From NCBI GenBank assembly GCA_023301025.1, contig JALZUR010000047.1, forward strand, positions 1 to 59,281: a stretch of 59,281 nucleotides of DNA. Reading direction: 5' to 3'. The notes under the pieces are model-generated. The model did not search any database, had not been told where the DNA came from, and saw only the letters and a list, made by a program, of their open reading frames with translations. Of this stretch, positions 16,449 through 26,300 are shown in pieces. The stretch's first letter is position 1. Every line of letters starts with the position of its first letter. The DNA comes from Bdellovibrionales bacterium. Its GTDB lineage: Bacteria > Bdellovibrionota > Bdellovibrionia > Bdellovibrionales > UBA1609. Made by a program: the position numbers and the translations under genes.

Positions 16449-18407
16449 TTAAGGACCAAAAGTATCGCTATCGCTATCACTTTCACTTTCTCTTTCTGCT
16501 TCTTCTTCTGCTTCACGTGCTTCTTTTTCAGCGTTAAGTTGATCTAAAACCCTTTGAGCTTCATCCGCTGTTGCTTGAGCTGCAGCCGCTGCTGCATTAG
16601 CATCTGCCACTGCTTTCGCTGCTGTAGATATAGCACCAACATAAGTAGCAGTACTACTTGGATTTGCTCCTAAATGGTCTTGCGAAACGTCAATTGATTC
16701 GGTAAGTGCATTACTTGCAGCAGTTGCTGATGCTTGAGCTAAGTTCGCATTTTCTTGAGCTTCATTTGCGTTTGCTTGCGCATTTGCAATAGGTCCATTT
16801 AAACTGGCGGAGTTGCCCTCTGCTGCTATGCTCTCACTTGAAGAAGTTGAAAGATCTTGGTTATTTGCATTGATTCTCGAAGTTTCTTCCCCTGTGTTTT
16901 TAGCAGCTTCAGCATGATCTTCTGCCTCACTAACGATAGTATTAATATCTCTAATTTGCTCATCAGCAGTACGACCGTTTGAAGGCGGCCCAGTTGGAGA
17001 AATTGGTCGGCCTGACAGTTGTGAGGCTTCTAAAGCCGCACCATAATCTCGATAAACAGCACCATCAACTGAATAGTATGAATTAGTTGGATCAGATGAT
17101 GAGTTAGAGTTTGAAACTCCCGCTCGTGTAACTTGACCACTTCCACCAGTACCTCTGGACATTGAAGGCTTTCGACTAACATTTCCGACAGAATCAATCA
17201 GTACTGCACTAAATCTTATATTACACCCACCTGCCGTTGATGGCCAAGTGTACGTCACACTATTGTGATCATTGCTAATTTGAGTATTTAAGTTTTGTCC
17301 ACACGCAGTAGTTATTAAATCACAAGGTTGATAGTCTTCAAGTTCACTCATAACACTTTCTGTAGCTCGTTGTCTTTCATTAGCCATAATGCTTGCGCTA
17401 ACTTTACATAAAAGAGTACCACCGAGTAAATGCTTATCTTCTGGATATGAGATAGTTACTGTTGGTTGATCATTTGCTGCTGTGATGACAGGCTCTGCAA
17501 TTAAATTTGGTTCTCTGTCATAACTAAATCTTTCAGTTTTATCACATTCAAATTCTGGATCTGTACTTGCCAACTGTCTGACATTACCACGATCTAGATC
17601 AACAAAGACCTGCACTTCAAAACCAATATTAGGATTATAATTGTCTAAACTGACTAATGGATAAACTGGTATATCACCAGTTGTATCTCTATTAGGGGCC
17701 GTATCTGGCGGTTCTTGCTCAGCATAAGGACGAGGCCAATCTGTATCTAGATTAATATTACACTCTGCTAAAGTTGCTGCACCTGTATCAATTCTATACG
17801 GACGAATTTTTATACGTGCATTAGCCTCATAAAGTTCTACAATTTGTTTTCCATTAATATCTTTTCCGGGCAGCAAATTTCCAACATCAATTTGACTGAT
17901 GTCCATACCATCATCACCACAAATACCAGAATCTTGATATGCAAAGAATACAGCTGCTAAAGTATTCATATAGCTGTATATGGTGTGTGGCCCTTTATAA
18001 GCACTAGCTCCATTAGTTGAAATGTTACCAGCCCAATTAAGAACTGGATCATTGGGCCACCTAATAGCAGAAAGACTATCGCCTAACGAAGAATCTTGAT
18101 TTGGATTAACAGTTCCATTATCAAAAATTTCACCTTCTTGCCAATTGCCATCACTTAAATTTACAGATGCAGAGTTTATGGGAACTTTATATGTTTTAGT
18201 TTTTCCACCAGAGGCTCTAATTGTATTTAAAATATTTTGAGCCTCACTTCTACATATTGCGTAACCACCAGAAGCTTTTTCTGTAGGTTGTATAGTTCGG
18301 TTCATACTTGAAAATGAAACAGCCACAAGTAAAGTGATCATCGCAGCTGAGACCATAACAGAGACAAACGTCATACCTTTTTGGTTATGTAGATTTCTTT
18401 TCTTCAT
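16449..18407 (-). CDS. Very large PilV-like prepilin with C-terminal Ala-rich coiled coil
   Basis: 652 residues, several times the length of a normal PilV (about 170-200). The N-terminus is a prepilin-type signal, NQKG followed by MTFVSVMVSAAMITLLVAV. Mature position 5 is Ser, not Glu. A Cys-containing globular region follows (about 40-300), then a beta-rich Ig-like stretch (about 305-420: TVTISYPEDKHL...TYTWPSTAGG), a Ser/Gly/Asn linker, and a long Ala/Glu/Asn-rich helix (about 480-635) with short repeats such as ANAQANANEAQENANLAQA. The tail is acidic, ERESESDSDSD. It is the first gene of the pseudopilin operon. I infer a tip or cap subunit carrying an extended stalk; the exact pilus system is unknown. 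Confidence 0.65.
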   Translation of the reverse strand: MKKRNLHNQKGMTFVSVMVSAAMITLLVAVSFSSMNRTIQPTEKASGGYAICRSEAQNILNTIRASGGKTKTYKVPINSASVNLSDGNWQEGEIFDNGTVNPNQDSSLGDSLSAIRWPNDPVLNWAGNISTNGASAYKGPHTIYSYMNTLAAVFFAYQDSGICGDDGMDISQIDVGNLLPGKDINGKQIVELYEANARIKIRPYRIDTGAATLAECNINLDTDWPRPYAEQEPPDTAPNRDTTGDIPVYPLVSLDNYNPNIGFEVQVFVDLDRGNVRQLASTDPEFECDKTERFSYDREPNLIAEPVITAANDQPTVTISYPEDKHLLGGTLLCKVSASIMANERQRATESVMSELEDYQPCDLITTACGQNLNTQISNDHNSVTYTWPSTAGGCNIRFSAVLIDSVGNVSRKPSMSRGTGGSGQVTRAGVSNSNSSSDPTNSYYSVDGAVYRDYGAALEASQLSGRPISPTGPPSNGRTADEQIRDINTIVSEAEDHAEAAKNTGEETSRINANNQDLSTSSSESIAAEGNSASLNGPIANAQANANEAQENANLAQASATAASNALTESIDVSQDHLGANPSSTATYVGAISTAAKAVADANAAAAAAQATADEAQRVLDQLNAEKEAREAEEEAERESESDSDSDTFGP

Positions 18408-18744
18408 GCTTTAATATCGGTTAAAAGCTTATTTTAACTAAACATTGGTCGATAAAATCTTTAGACTTAAGTCTTTTTTTTAAGACTGTTGCCCTTGTGT
18501 TATTGTTTATTAGTTAAAATTCTTAAAATGAAGCAATTAAAGCTATCTGTAACTATATGAGATTCTTATATTCAGTTATCTTGAGGTAACTGTCCTTAAA
18601 TAAAGTTTATTACTACAAAAATTGTCTTGTTTTAAAATTTTTAGACAGCCTCATAATTTGGGTCTCTCTTATAAGTCCACTATGCTATTAAAGATTGGCA
18701 TTGTGTTTGCATAATATCAAATGTTCATTAAATAAGGAGAACAA
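18408..18744. other. Divergent intergenic region (337 bp)
   Basis: It lies between the pseudopilin operon (minus) and a small secreted-protein gene (plus). It holds one copy of a 35-bp repeat (18499-18533). A CATAATAT-type -10 (18710-18717) lies upstream of the plus-strand gene, with AAGGAG at 18736-18741. I see no open frame or RNA gene in it. Confidence 0.5.
18499..18533 (+). repeat. 35-bp intergenic repeat, copy 1
   Basis: The copy begins GTTATTGTTTATTA and ends TTCTTAAAATGAAG. It matches 33 of 35 positions with 19216-19250 in the same orientation; flanking sequence is unrelated. The two copies bracket the 18745-19119 gene. Confidence 0.7.
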
Positions 18745-19119
18745 ATGACAAAGAAAATTATATTTGTAGCTTTAGCATCACTTTTGAGTTTGAGTGCACA
18801 GGCAAAAGATTTAACCGTGAATGCCGATACCATTTCTTATACTAACGGTAAGATTTCAAAACTTTTTCTTCCAAAAGTTTTAGGAGAAAACGGAGACAGT
18901 TATTTAATTGCAGTTGAAGACCCAACTCTAAATGATGCTGATTTTGAACTTGGTAAAAAAATATGTCAGGCTTTTGGACTTAACAGTGTTGAATCTATTG
19001 AGGCCGAAGCAAATTATGAGCTTTATGATGCTGGTTCGATCGCTGAGATTTCGAAAAGTAATAAAATTAAAGTGGTTGAAAACAGTAGAACTTTTATTAC
19101 AAGATTAGAATGCAAGTAA
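18745..19119 (+). CDS. Small secreted protein of unknown function
   Basis: 124 residues with an ideal AAGGAG site before the ATG. The signal peptide is MTKKIIFVALASLLSLSAQA, and the mature protein has about 104 residues. Two Cys (in KKICQAF and near the C-terminus, LECK) could form a disulfide. I recognise no family. The gene has its own terminator (19135-19166), so it is monocistronic. It is flanked by two copies of a 35-bp repeat and lies in a low-density stretch between the pseudopilin operon and tRNA-Ser(UGA). Confidence 0.65.
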   Translation: MTKKIIFVALASLLSLSAQAKDLTVNADTISYTNGKISKLFLPKVLGENGDSYLIAVEDPTLNDADFELGKKICQAFGLNSVESIEAEANYELYDAGSIAEISKSNKIKVVENSRTFITRLECK

Positions 19120-19134
19120 TTTAAAATATACTTT

Positions 19135-19166
19135 GAAAAGCTCAACTTTTTGGTTGGGTTTTTTTT
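19135..19166 (+). terminator. Rho-independent terminator of the small secreted-protein gene
   Basis: The stem CTCAAC/GTTGGG (19141-19146 with 19153-19158, one T-G pair) is extended by A/T pairs. It has a 6-nt loop and is followed by eight T. It starts 16 nt after the stop codon. Confidence 0.8.
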
Positions 19167-19466
19167 CACAGTTCATCAAGTAGAGCATGTGAGAGACTCA
19201 TATTGGGGACTCTAAGTTATTGTTTATTAATTAAAATTCTTAAAATAAAGAATAAATTTTTTTATCTCTATCTCTTGATTATAAATATTAAGCACTATGA
19301 GCCCTTTTATTTTTTAATATTTTAAATATCGTTAAAAACGGTGATACCAGACACAAATAACTATCTATTAAGGTTTTAACCATAAAACTTATGATATATC
19401 AGCCAATATTACACAAAAAAGAGCCTCTGATTGAGAAAAAGTAAAATTATGTTTAAGGCTGTGGAA
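19167..19466. other. Intergenic region without a gene (300 bp)
   Basis: It lies between a terminator and tRNA-Ser(UGA). It contains the second copy of the 35-bp repeat (19216-19250). Otherwise it is AT-rich, with no open frame, RNA gene or convincing promoter that I can see. Confidence 0.5.
19216..19250 (+). repeat. 35-bp intergenic repeat, copy 2
   Basis: Same orientation as 18499-18533, with two G-to-A differences (33/35 identical). It lies 50 nt after the terminator of the small secreted-protein gene. Confidence 0.7.
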
Positions 19467-19557
19467 TGGCGGAGAGTGGGGGATTCGAACCCCCGAGACG
19501 CTATTAACGCCTGCTAGTTTTCAAGACTAGTGCATTCAACCGCTCTGCCAACTCTCC
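19467..19557 (-). tRNA. tRNA-Ser (anticodon UGA)
   Basis: A class II tRNA on the minus strand. The acceptor stem is GGAGAGT/ACTCTCC, the anticodon stem is CTAGT/ACTAG with loop CTTGAAA (anticodon TGA), and there is a long variable arm. The T arm has GGTTCGAATCC, the discriminator is G and CCA is encoded (19469-19467). It would read UCA/UCG codons. D, variable and T arms are almost identical to tRNA-Ser(GGA) at 14583-14673. Confidence 0.95.
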
Positions 19558-19703
19558 ACTGACAGTTTTAGAGAGTATTTTAAGGAAGAGCAAATCTTTT
19601 TTTAAATTTTTATGTAGGTTTTTAAGTATTTTTACAGTTTAAGTTTTCAATTAAATATTTATAAAAATCCGTGCTTTTTTCTAGCTTATTCTTAAGGCAA
19701 AAT

Positions 19704-21740
19704 TTAGAAGCTAAATGTTGGGGCAAGCATTAAAATGTTACCATTTCTAGAGCTGAAGGACTCTGAAATAGCTTCTTCATTTAAAGGCGAAGAGCCACTA
19801 GATAAATTTATAAATCTTTCTAGGCTTTCAACTTTTGCACCAAACCTTTCAAGTCCAAGAATTAAACCTTCAATTGGACTTTTCTTTGGGTAAAAATCAA
19901 CAGCGTAATCCTCTAGACCCAATTCCGTTGCAAGGTCATCGATAGCCATATTTATGTCACCAATCTCATCGACTAAACCAGACTCTTTTGCAGCCTGTCC
20001 TAACCAAACCCTACCTTGTGCAACGCTATCAACATCTTCAATTGATGTGAACTTTCGGCCTTTTTCAACAACTCTTAAAAAAACTTCATAAATACGAGCT
20101 ACATCACTTTGAAAGATTTCTTTTTCAACTTCAGTCATATCTCTTACACCAGAGCCTATGTCAGAAAATTTATTTGTTGTGACACGGTCAAAATCTAAAC
20201 CCACCAAACTGTTCATAGTGTTTTTTACGTTAAATAAAACCGAAAAAACTCCAATTGAACCTGTGATTGTATTTTCTTGGGCGTAGATTTTATCAGCTCC
20301 TGCCGCAATGTAATACCCACCAGAAGCTACAACATCAGCCATTGAAACATAAATAGGTTTGTACTCAGTAAATTTCGTAACCTCTTCCCAGATAACATCA
20401 GAAGCCAAAGCACTTCCACCTGGACTGTTTATACGCAAAACCAAACCTTTTACTTTGTCATCCATTCTTAACTTTTGAAGCTCGGCTACAACTGAACTTG
20501 AACCAATAACATCATTTGAAGACGCCCCTGACATAATAGCACCTTCTAAAACTAAGACGGCAATTTTATCAGATTTTTCATCACTTTTTTTAGTAAAAAC
20601 AGAACTGTTAAAGGACCCAAAAAGCCCTTGGTTTTTAAGATTGATGTAAGATGAAAGAGATAAAACTCTATCAAGAATTTTTTTATTTAATTTTTTAGAA
20701 TCAATTTTATCTTTTTTATTGTCCGAAAGACTTTCAGCTTTAACATTGCCTTCAACATCTTTGGTATCAGCAACTTCATTTGATTCGTCTAAAACCAAGT
20801 CATCTGAATAAGCCACTGACTCATCTGTTTCTTTTTCATCAGCTCCAGTATCATCTGCAGTTTCAACTGCCACATCATTAGATGAGTCTTTTGATGCTGC
20901 TATAATTTTATTATCTGATAAAAGAAGATTTTCTATTAGGTCTGTAAACTTAACTGTATCATCAATAAGACCAACTTTTTTTGCAGCCTCTACAGTTCTA
21001 ATACTTGCACTTTCGGCAAAGGACTTGAGCTCCATGGGGTCAATATTTCTGGATTTTGAGATCTCTTGAACTGCATGGTCCCAAATACCAAAGATAAGCT
21101 CTTCGGTTTGTTCTCTACTTTCTGGACTCATTTGTTTTTGGGTGTAAACCTCAACAGCTGATTTGTATTTTCCAGCTTTAAAAATTACAGGCTTTGCTTT
21201 TAACTTGTCAGCTAAGCCTTTGTAAAACATTGGTACGGAGGCCATTCCATTCCATTCAAAGCCTCCTTGTTTGTGCATGTATATTTTATCAGAAACAGAG
21301 GCAACATAGAGTGCTTTTTCATCAATGGTTTCGGCGTAAGTTATGATTTTTTTTTCACTAGTTTTAAACTGAATCAAAGCTTTTCTAATATCAGTGGCTT
21401 TAGACCAGCCAAGACTTAAGCCAGCACTTGCGTTTATGATTAGACCTTTAACCTTTTTATCATTTGAAGCTTCATAAATAACTTTTACGAAATCATGAAT
21501 GTTTTGATGTGTGCTCGTACTTGAAAACCCTCCAGGTGAGAACTCTCCAAAACTCTGTCTAAGATCAACGACTACATAAGACTCTTTGGGAACAGACTGA
21601 ACTTGAGCATCTACCCCACTACCATTTCCAGAAGCGTAAAAGAAAGCTGAGAACAATGAAATCAGTAAAAGAAGGCCTAAAAAAGATCCAACGGCACCAC
21701 CGATAACTGAACCCAATATAAATTTAAAAAATTTTAACAT
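19704..21740 (-). CDS. sppA: Signal peptide peptidase SppA, long (67K) type
   Basis: 678 residues from the ATG at 21740, with GAGGG 6 nt upstream; the GTG one codon earlier is closer to that site than is usual. One N-terminal membrane helix lies at about 13-36, followed by two tandem S49 domains as in E. coli SppA (618 residues). The N-domain carries the general-base Lys in GKYKSAVEVY (about K193). The C-domain carries the nucleophile Ser in VVASGGYYIAAGAD (about S473). It degrades cleaved signal peptides in the membrane. An acidic, Asp/Glu/Ser-rich insert (about 285-350) between the two halves accounts for the extra length. It follows serS by 41 nt on the same strand. Confidence 0.9.
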   Translation of the reverse strand: MLKFFKFILGSVIGGAVGSFLGLLLLISLFSAFFYASGNGSGVDAQVQSVPKESYVVVDLRQSFGEFSPGGFSSTSTHQNIHDFVKVIYEASNDKKVKGLIINASAGLSLGWSKATDIRKALIQFKTSEKKIITYAETIDEKALYVASVSDKIYMHKQGGFEWNGMASVPMFYKGLADKLKAKPVIFKAGKYKSAVEVYTQKQMSPESREQTEELIFGIWDHAVQEISKSRNIDPMELKSFAESASIRTVEAAKKVGLIDDTVKFTDLIENLLLSDNKIIAASKDSSNDVAVETADDTGADEKETDESVAYSDDLVLDESNEVADTKDVEGNVKAESLSDNKKDKIDSKKLNKKILDRVLSLSSYINLKNQGLFGSFNSSVFTKKSDEKSDKIAVLVLEGAIMSGASSNDVIGSSSVVAELQKLRMDDKVKGLVLRINSPGGSALASDVIWEEVTKFTEYKPIYVSMADVVASGGYYIAAGADKIYAQENTITGSIGVFSVLFNVKNTMNSLVGLDFDRVTTNKFSDIGSGVRDMTEVEKEIFQSDVARIYEVFLRVVEKGRKFTSIEDVDSVAQGRVWLGQAAKESGLVDEIGDINMAIDDLATELGLEDYAVDFYPKKSPIEGLILGLERFGAKVESLERFINLSSGSSPLNEEAISESFSSRNGNILMLAPTFSF

Positions 21741-21781
21741 CACAGACCCTCATCTTTTTTTTCGTACACATCTAGCACTTG

Positions 21782-23083
21782 CTAGGCATTAACTTTTATA
21801 ATTTTTTGACCACCCATATAAGATACTAAAGCTTCAGGCACCTTTATGGACCCATCTTCTTGCTGGTAATTTTCATATACAGCAACAAGAGTTCTTCCAG
21901 CGGCAAGGCCAGAACCATTTAAAGTGTGTATAAACTGAGGCTTCTCACCTTTACCAGATCTGTATCTGATATTTGCTCGCCTCGACTGAAAGTCTCCAAA
22001 GTTTGAGCATGAGCTTATTTCACGGTAAGCCTTTTGGCCTGGAAGCCATACGTTTATATCAAAACATTTTTTTGCACCAAAACTTATATCACCTGAGCAA
22101 AGTTTAACGACTTGGTAGTGAAGTTCTAAATCTTTTAAAATACTTTCAGCACTTTCTAAAAGCTTTTCATGTTCTTCGTTTGAATCTTCAGGTCTTGTGA
22201 ATTTAACAAGCTCTACTTTATTAAATTGATGCTGTCTTATAAGGCCTTTTGTATCTTTACCATAACTCCCAGCTTCTGCTCTAAAACAAGGAGTATAAGA
22301 TACAAATTTTTGCGGAAGGTTTTCAGCTTCAAGTATTTCATCTGCATAAAAATTTGTAATAGGCACTTCAGCTGTTGGAATTAAATAAGCATCTTTGTTT
22401 TTTATATGAAAAACATCATCTTGAAACTTTGGAAAATTACTTGTTCCAAAAAGTGCTTTAGCATTTACCATGAGTGGTGGGAAAATTTCTTCATAGCCTG
22501 ACTCTACATGCTTATCTAACATAAACTGAATAAGTGCTCGTTCAAGTTTTGCACCTGAAGCTCTTAGATAAGAAAAGCGTGATCCAGAAACTTTTCCTGC
22601 ACGTTCAAAATCAATAGTCTTATTCTCTTCACCAAGCTGCCAGTGCTCTTTAGCTGTAAAAGAAAGTTCTGTTTTTTCACCAAATTCTTTAAAGACTTTA
22701 TTGTCATCTTCGCTAAGTCCAAAGGGCGTGTCTTCATCTAAGACATTCGGCAAAAAACACAGATGATTGTGGATTTTTTCTGTAGCTTCATTTGATTTTG
22801 CTTCTAGTTCTTTAACGTTTTGGCTCAAACTTTGAAGCTCTTTTAAAAGCTCATCAACGGACTCACCTTTTTTTTTAGCCTGACCAAATTTTTGACTAGC
22901 CTGATTTTGCTCTGCCTTTTTAGTTTCAAAATTTGATATGTTTGATTTTCGCTCTTCATTTAGCTCAATGATTCTGTCTGCAAGCTTTGGGTCTTCGCCT
23001 CTAGCTTTTAGCATCTTTTTATAAATATCAACATGAGCTTCGCCTTCAGGACTCTTACCTGTAAGCCACTTTAAATCGATCAC
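21782..23083 (-). CDS. serS: Serine--tRNA ligase
   Basis: 433 residues, normal length. The N-terminal antiparallel coiled-coil arm (about 28-108, rich in Glu/Lys/Gln) grips the long variable arm of tRNA-Ser. The class II core has FRAEAGSYGKDTKGLIRQHQ (motif 2, with ATP-binding Arg) and HTLNGSGLAAGRTLVAVYEN (motif 3). It lies downstream of the TPR protein and the small membrane protein and upstream of sppA. Two tRNA-Ser genes lie within 9 kb. Confidence 0.94.
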   Translation of the reverse strand: MIDLKWLTGKSPEGEAHVDIYKKMLKARGEDPKLADRIIELNEERKSNISNFETKKAEQNQASQKFGQAKKKGESVDELLKELQSLSQNVKELEAKSNEATEKIHNHLCFLPNVLDEDTPFGLSEDDNKVFKEFGEKTELSFTAKEHWQLGEENKTIDFERAGKVSGSRFSYLRASGAKLERALIQFMLDKHVESGYEEIFPPLMVNAKALFGTSNFPKFQDDVFHIKNKDAYLIPTAEVPITNFYADEILEAENLPQKFVSYTPCFRAEAGSYGKDTKGLIRQHQFNKVELVKFTRPEDSNEEHEKLLESAESILKDLELHYQVVKLCSGDISFGAKKCFDINVWLPGQKAYREISSCSNFGDFQSRRANIRYRSGKGEKPQFIHTLNGSGLAAGRTLVAVYENYQQEDGSIKVPEALVSYMGGQKIIKVNA

Positions 23084-23104
23084 TTAAATCTCCTAACAAC
23101 AGCA

Positions 23105-23395
23105 CTAAAAATTTTGACCAAGAGTTATATACAACTGAATAGCAATAACGGCTACAACAAATACAGCATCTACAATCATAACAAAAATTAGGTTCGCTTT
23201 ATGAATAATTTTCCATAAAATAGATTGAAACGCTATGAAAGAAAAAATAAAAGACCATACCCCAAAGCCAACAATTGCCATAAGCACAGTGGCCAGAGTA
23301 AAAGAGATTAGAAATGCCGACAGCCACTTGAATGCATAAAAAAGAACACGTGAACTTAGAGTTTTGTTTTTTTCTTCAAGACTTAAAGTGTTCAT
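23105..23395 (-). CDS. Small integral membrane protein, unknown
   Basis: 96 residues with about three hydrophobic segments (about 23-45, 46-62 and 69-90) and a polar, charged N-terminus. No recognisable family or catalytic motif. Its ATG overlaps the stop of the GYF-like/TPR gene by 4 bp (ATGA), so the two are translationally coupled and their products may interact in the inner membrane. serS follows 21 nt later. Confidence 0.6.
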   Translation of the reverse strand: MNTLSLEEKNKTLSSRVLFYAFKWLSAFLISFTLATVLMAIVGFGVWSFIFSFIAFQSILWKIIHKANLIFVMIVDAVFVVAVIAIQLYITLGQNF

Positions 23396-26300
23396 TCTTC
23401 AGCTCCTATTTGCTCTTTTAACTCAGCTAGTTTTTTAGAGACATCATCTTTGTTTGGTGCATTTGGAAAAATTAAAAGATACTTTTCATAAGCTTTAATA
23501 GATGCCCCAATATTTCCTTGCTGCTCATAAATTAAGGCCATTTCAATCCAAACTATTGAGTTAGCTGAATCAGTTTTTTCAGCTTTTTTGGCACTCACAA
23601 CAGCTAAATCAATCTGTCCACTAAGTCTCTGGCACCTGGCTAAACTAATATAGGCAAGGGCTGGCTGCAAGGCTAAATCTATGGACTTCTGATAAGCACT
23701 AGAGCAGAGCTTATAATAAGATATCATCTGACTGTATGTTTCACTGTAGTCTTGATCACTTGAACTCATTGTTTGAGCCTTATTTAAAGTAAGACTTCCA
23801 AGAGAATAGTAGATTTGAGCTTTTAACAAAAAAGACTCGACATGATTTGGATTTCTTTCAATCTCTTTATTTGCGTATTCAATAGACTCTAATAGGATTT
23901 CTGGGTCTGATTTTGATTTTCCAAGCATTTTAAGAGCTTTTGCCCAGTAGTAGCTAAGTTCAGGAAACTTTGGAGAAACCTGCTCAACGCGTTCAAGCTG
24001 AATGATGGCTTTGCTGGGTTGAGATTTTTCTAAAAGAAGCTTACCACTTTCAAAAAGTGGTGAGGGGTTTGTAGGCCTCATTAAAAAAGCCTGCTGGTAC
24101 TTATCCAATGATGCATCAACTCTAGAAACCTTTGCTAAAGCTCTAGCATAAGATAATACCACATCTATGCTACCACCCTCTAAAGCCTCATAAGACTCTT
24201 TAGCAATTTTTAAAGCAACATTAAACTGTTCATCTTCTCTGTATAAGTTTGCCTTAATAGTCTCATATTTTAAACTTCCACCTGATTCATTCTCTTTTTT
24301 ACTTATGTACTCTAGAGCATCATTTAAACCTTTATTTTTCATCAAAAGAAGACAAAAGTAATTTTCTAGTTCAAAACTTGGATCAGTAATTTCAATAGCA
24401 GCCTTTGCATTAGCGTAGGCTTTTTCTATTTCACCTGTGGCCTCTAAAGTTTTAGAAAGAGTAATGATTGAATCAGAATCATTAGAGTACATCTTTAAAG
24501 CACGTCTTACGTAGGCCACAGCTTTTGGGTAGTTCTTTTTTAGATACTCAACTTTTGCAAGAAGTCCATAAACCTTATAAGACTTACTGCTTACTCTTAA
24601 AGATTTTAAAAGTACTCGTTCTGCATCAATCAACTCATACTGATTGATTAAATACTCAGATAAAGTGATGTAGGCTTGAATGTCTTTTGGATCTGCAATA
24701 ATTGCTCGCTCAGCCCATTTTATGGATTCTTTAATGAAACTTTGTTTCCAGTAAGATTGAGAAATTCTTAAAGCTGCAAGTCCATTTTTGTTATTAAGAT
24801 TGTAAGCTTGTTCATATATAGCAATTGCTGTCTTCCATTCTTTTTCTTTAAAAAGCTGATTGGCTTCGGCCATAAAAAGTCTATCAGCTTTTGCAAGTTC
24901 AGTTTTAGAACCTGTGGTTATTAAAATGTTTTTTGCCTGAATATTTGAAGTGTCTTCATCAAAAGCTTTTTGTGCATAGTCTCCAGCTTTTGCTACCTTA
25001 TTGGTTTTTAAATAGGCTTTTGCTATTGAAGATAAAACTAAAGAATAGATGCGTTTATCGTAGTGCTGCCTATCTTCTTTAATCCTCTCTAATCTTTTAA
25101 AAATTTTTAATCCTGAAACTGGTTTACCAAAATATTCAAATTGTAAAAAAGAAAGGTAGGCTATAGCTTCAAAATGTTTTGGATTGATTGTAAGTACTTT
25201 TGAAAAAACATTAGATGCATTCTGACTTTGATTGAGCTCAATGTAGATTTTACCTAAGAGTAAAAGTGAGGGAATCCATCTAGATTCAATATCTATAGAA
25301 CTCTCTGAAAAAGATTGAGCATTGTTTAAATCTCTATCTTTAAAAAGTATGTAGGATTTATAATACCTTAGATAAAAAGATAAAGTCCCAGTGGCATCTT
25401 CTGCATTTAAATAAGAATCCACAATTTTTGACGCATCCTCTGTTTTGTCATAAAGAATCTTTTCAATAACTCTACACGTACTAAGAGCATCACCCTCTAA
25501 CCCAGATGAAAAGGCTCTTTTTGAGAGCTCTGAAATGACATAAAAATCTGAGCTTTGTTGTTTTGTAAATGGCCATATTTGAAAAATTGAATTGCACAAA
25601 AGCAGTAGTGCTTGGCTGTTTCTTGGTTCAAATTTTAAAACTGAATTTAAATAGTCAACAGCAAGAATTGTTTTTTTTGGTTCATCATAAGTTAAAAGCT
25701 TTACGGAAGTACCTAAAGCCTTTTCTTTTGTTTTTGCATCAATCACATTAAAATTTGTAATAGATTTTTCTGGAAGTTCTAACTGGTAAGCATTTGAATC
25801 AACTGCAACATCTGCCTCGTCTTCAATTAAAAAATAACTTAAAATCAAACAGACTGATATTGCAAAAACTAAAAGAAGTGCTTTATCAGCTCTTTTCTTT
25901 TTCTTAACATTTTTTCTTAACTCTGCTTGTTCATCTAAGCCTAAAACCTGTCTGTCTTCGAAAAGATGTGAACGACCTTTTACCTCTCTATAAACTTTAA
26001 CTTTTTTTGAAAAGTTTATCTTTTTTTTGTCTTCACCCGCGGAAGTGTCATTAAATGAATTACCTGTATGCTCAACACTAGAGGGTTCATCGTTACTTTC
26101 TATAAGTGAATCAAGCTCACTTGGGCTTAAAGGAATTGTATTTAGAGTGCTGTCAGTTTCTGTATATGAACTATCGTCATCTTTTTTTCCTTCATCAGGT
26201 TTTGGGACGTCTGCTTTAGTTTTGTCTATAGGTAAATTTCCAGATAAAGCTGAAAGCATATAATCAAAAAATTCAGGCTCTGTTGAAATTTGTACCCACT

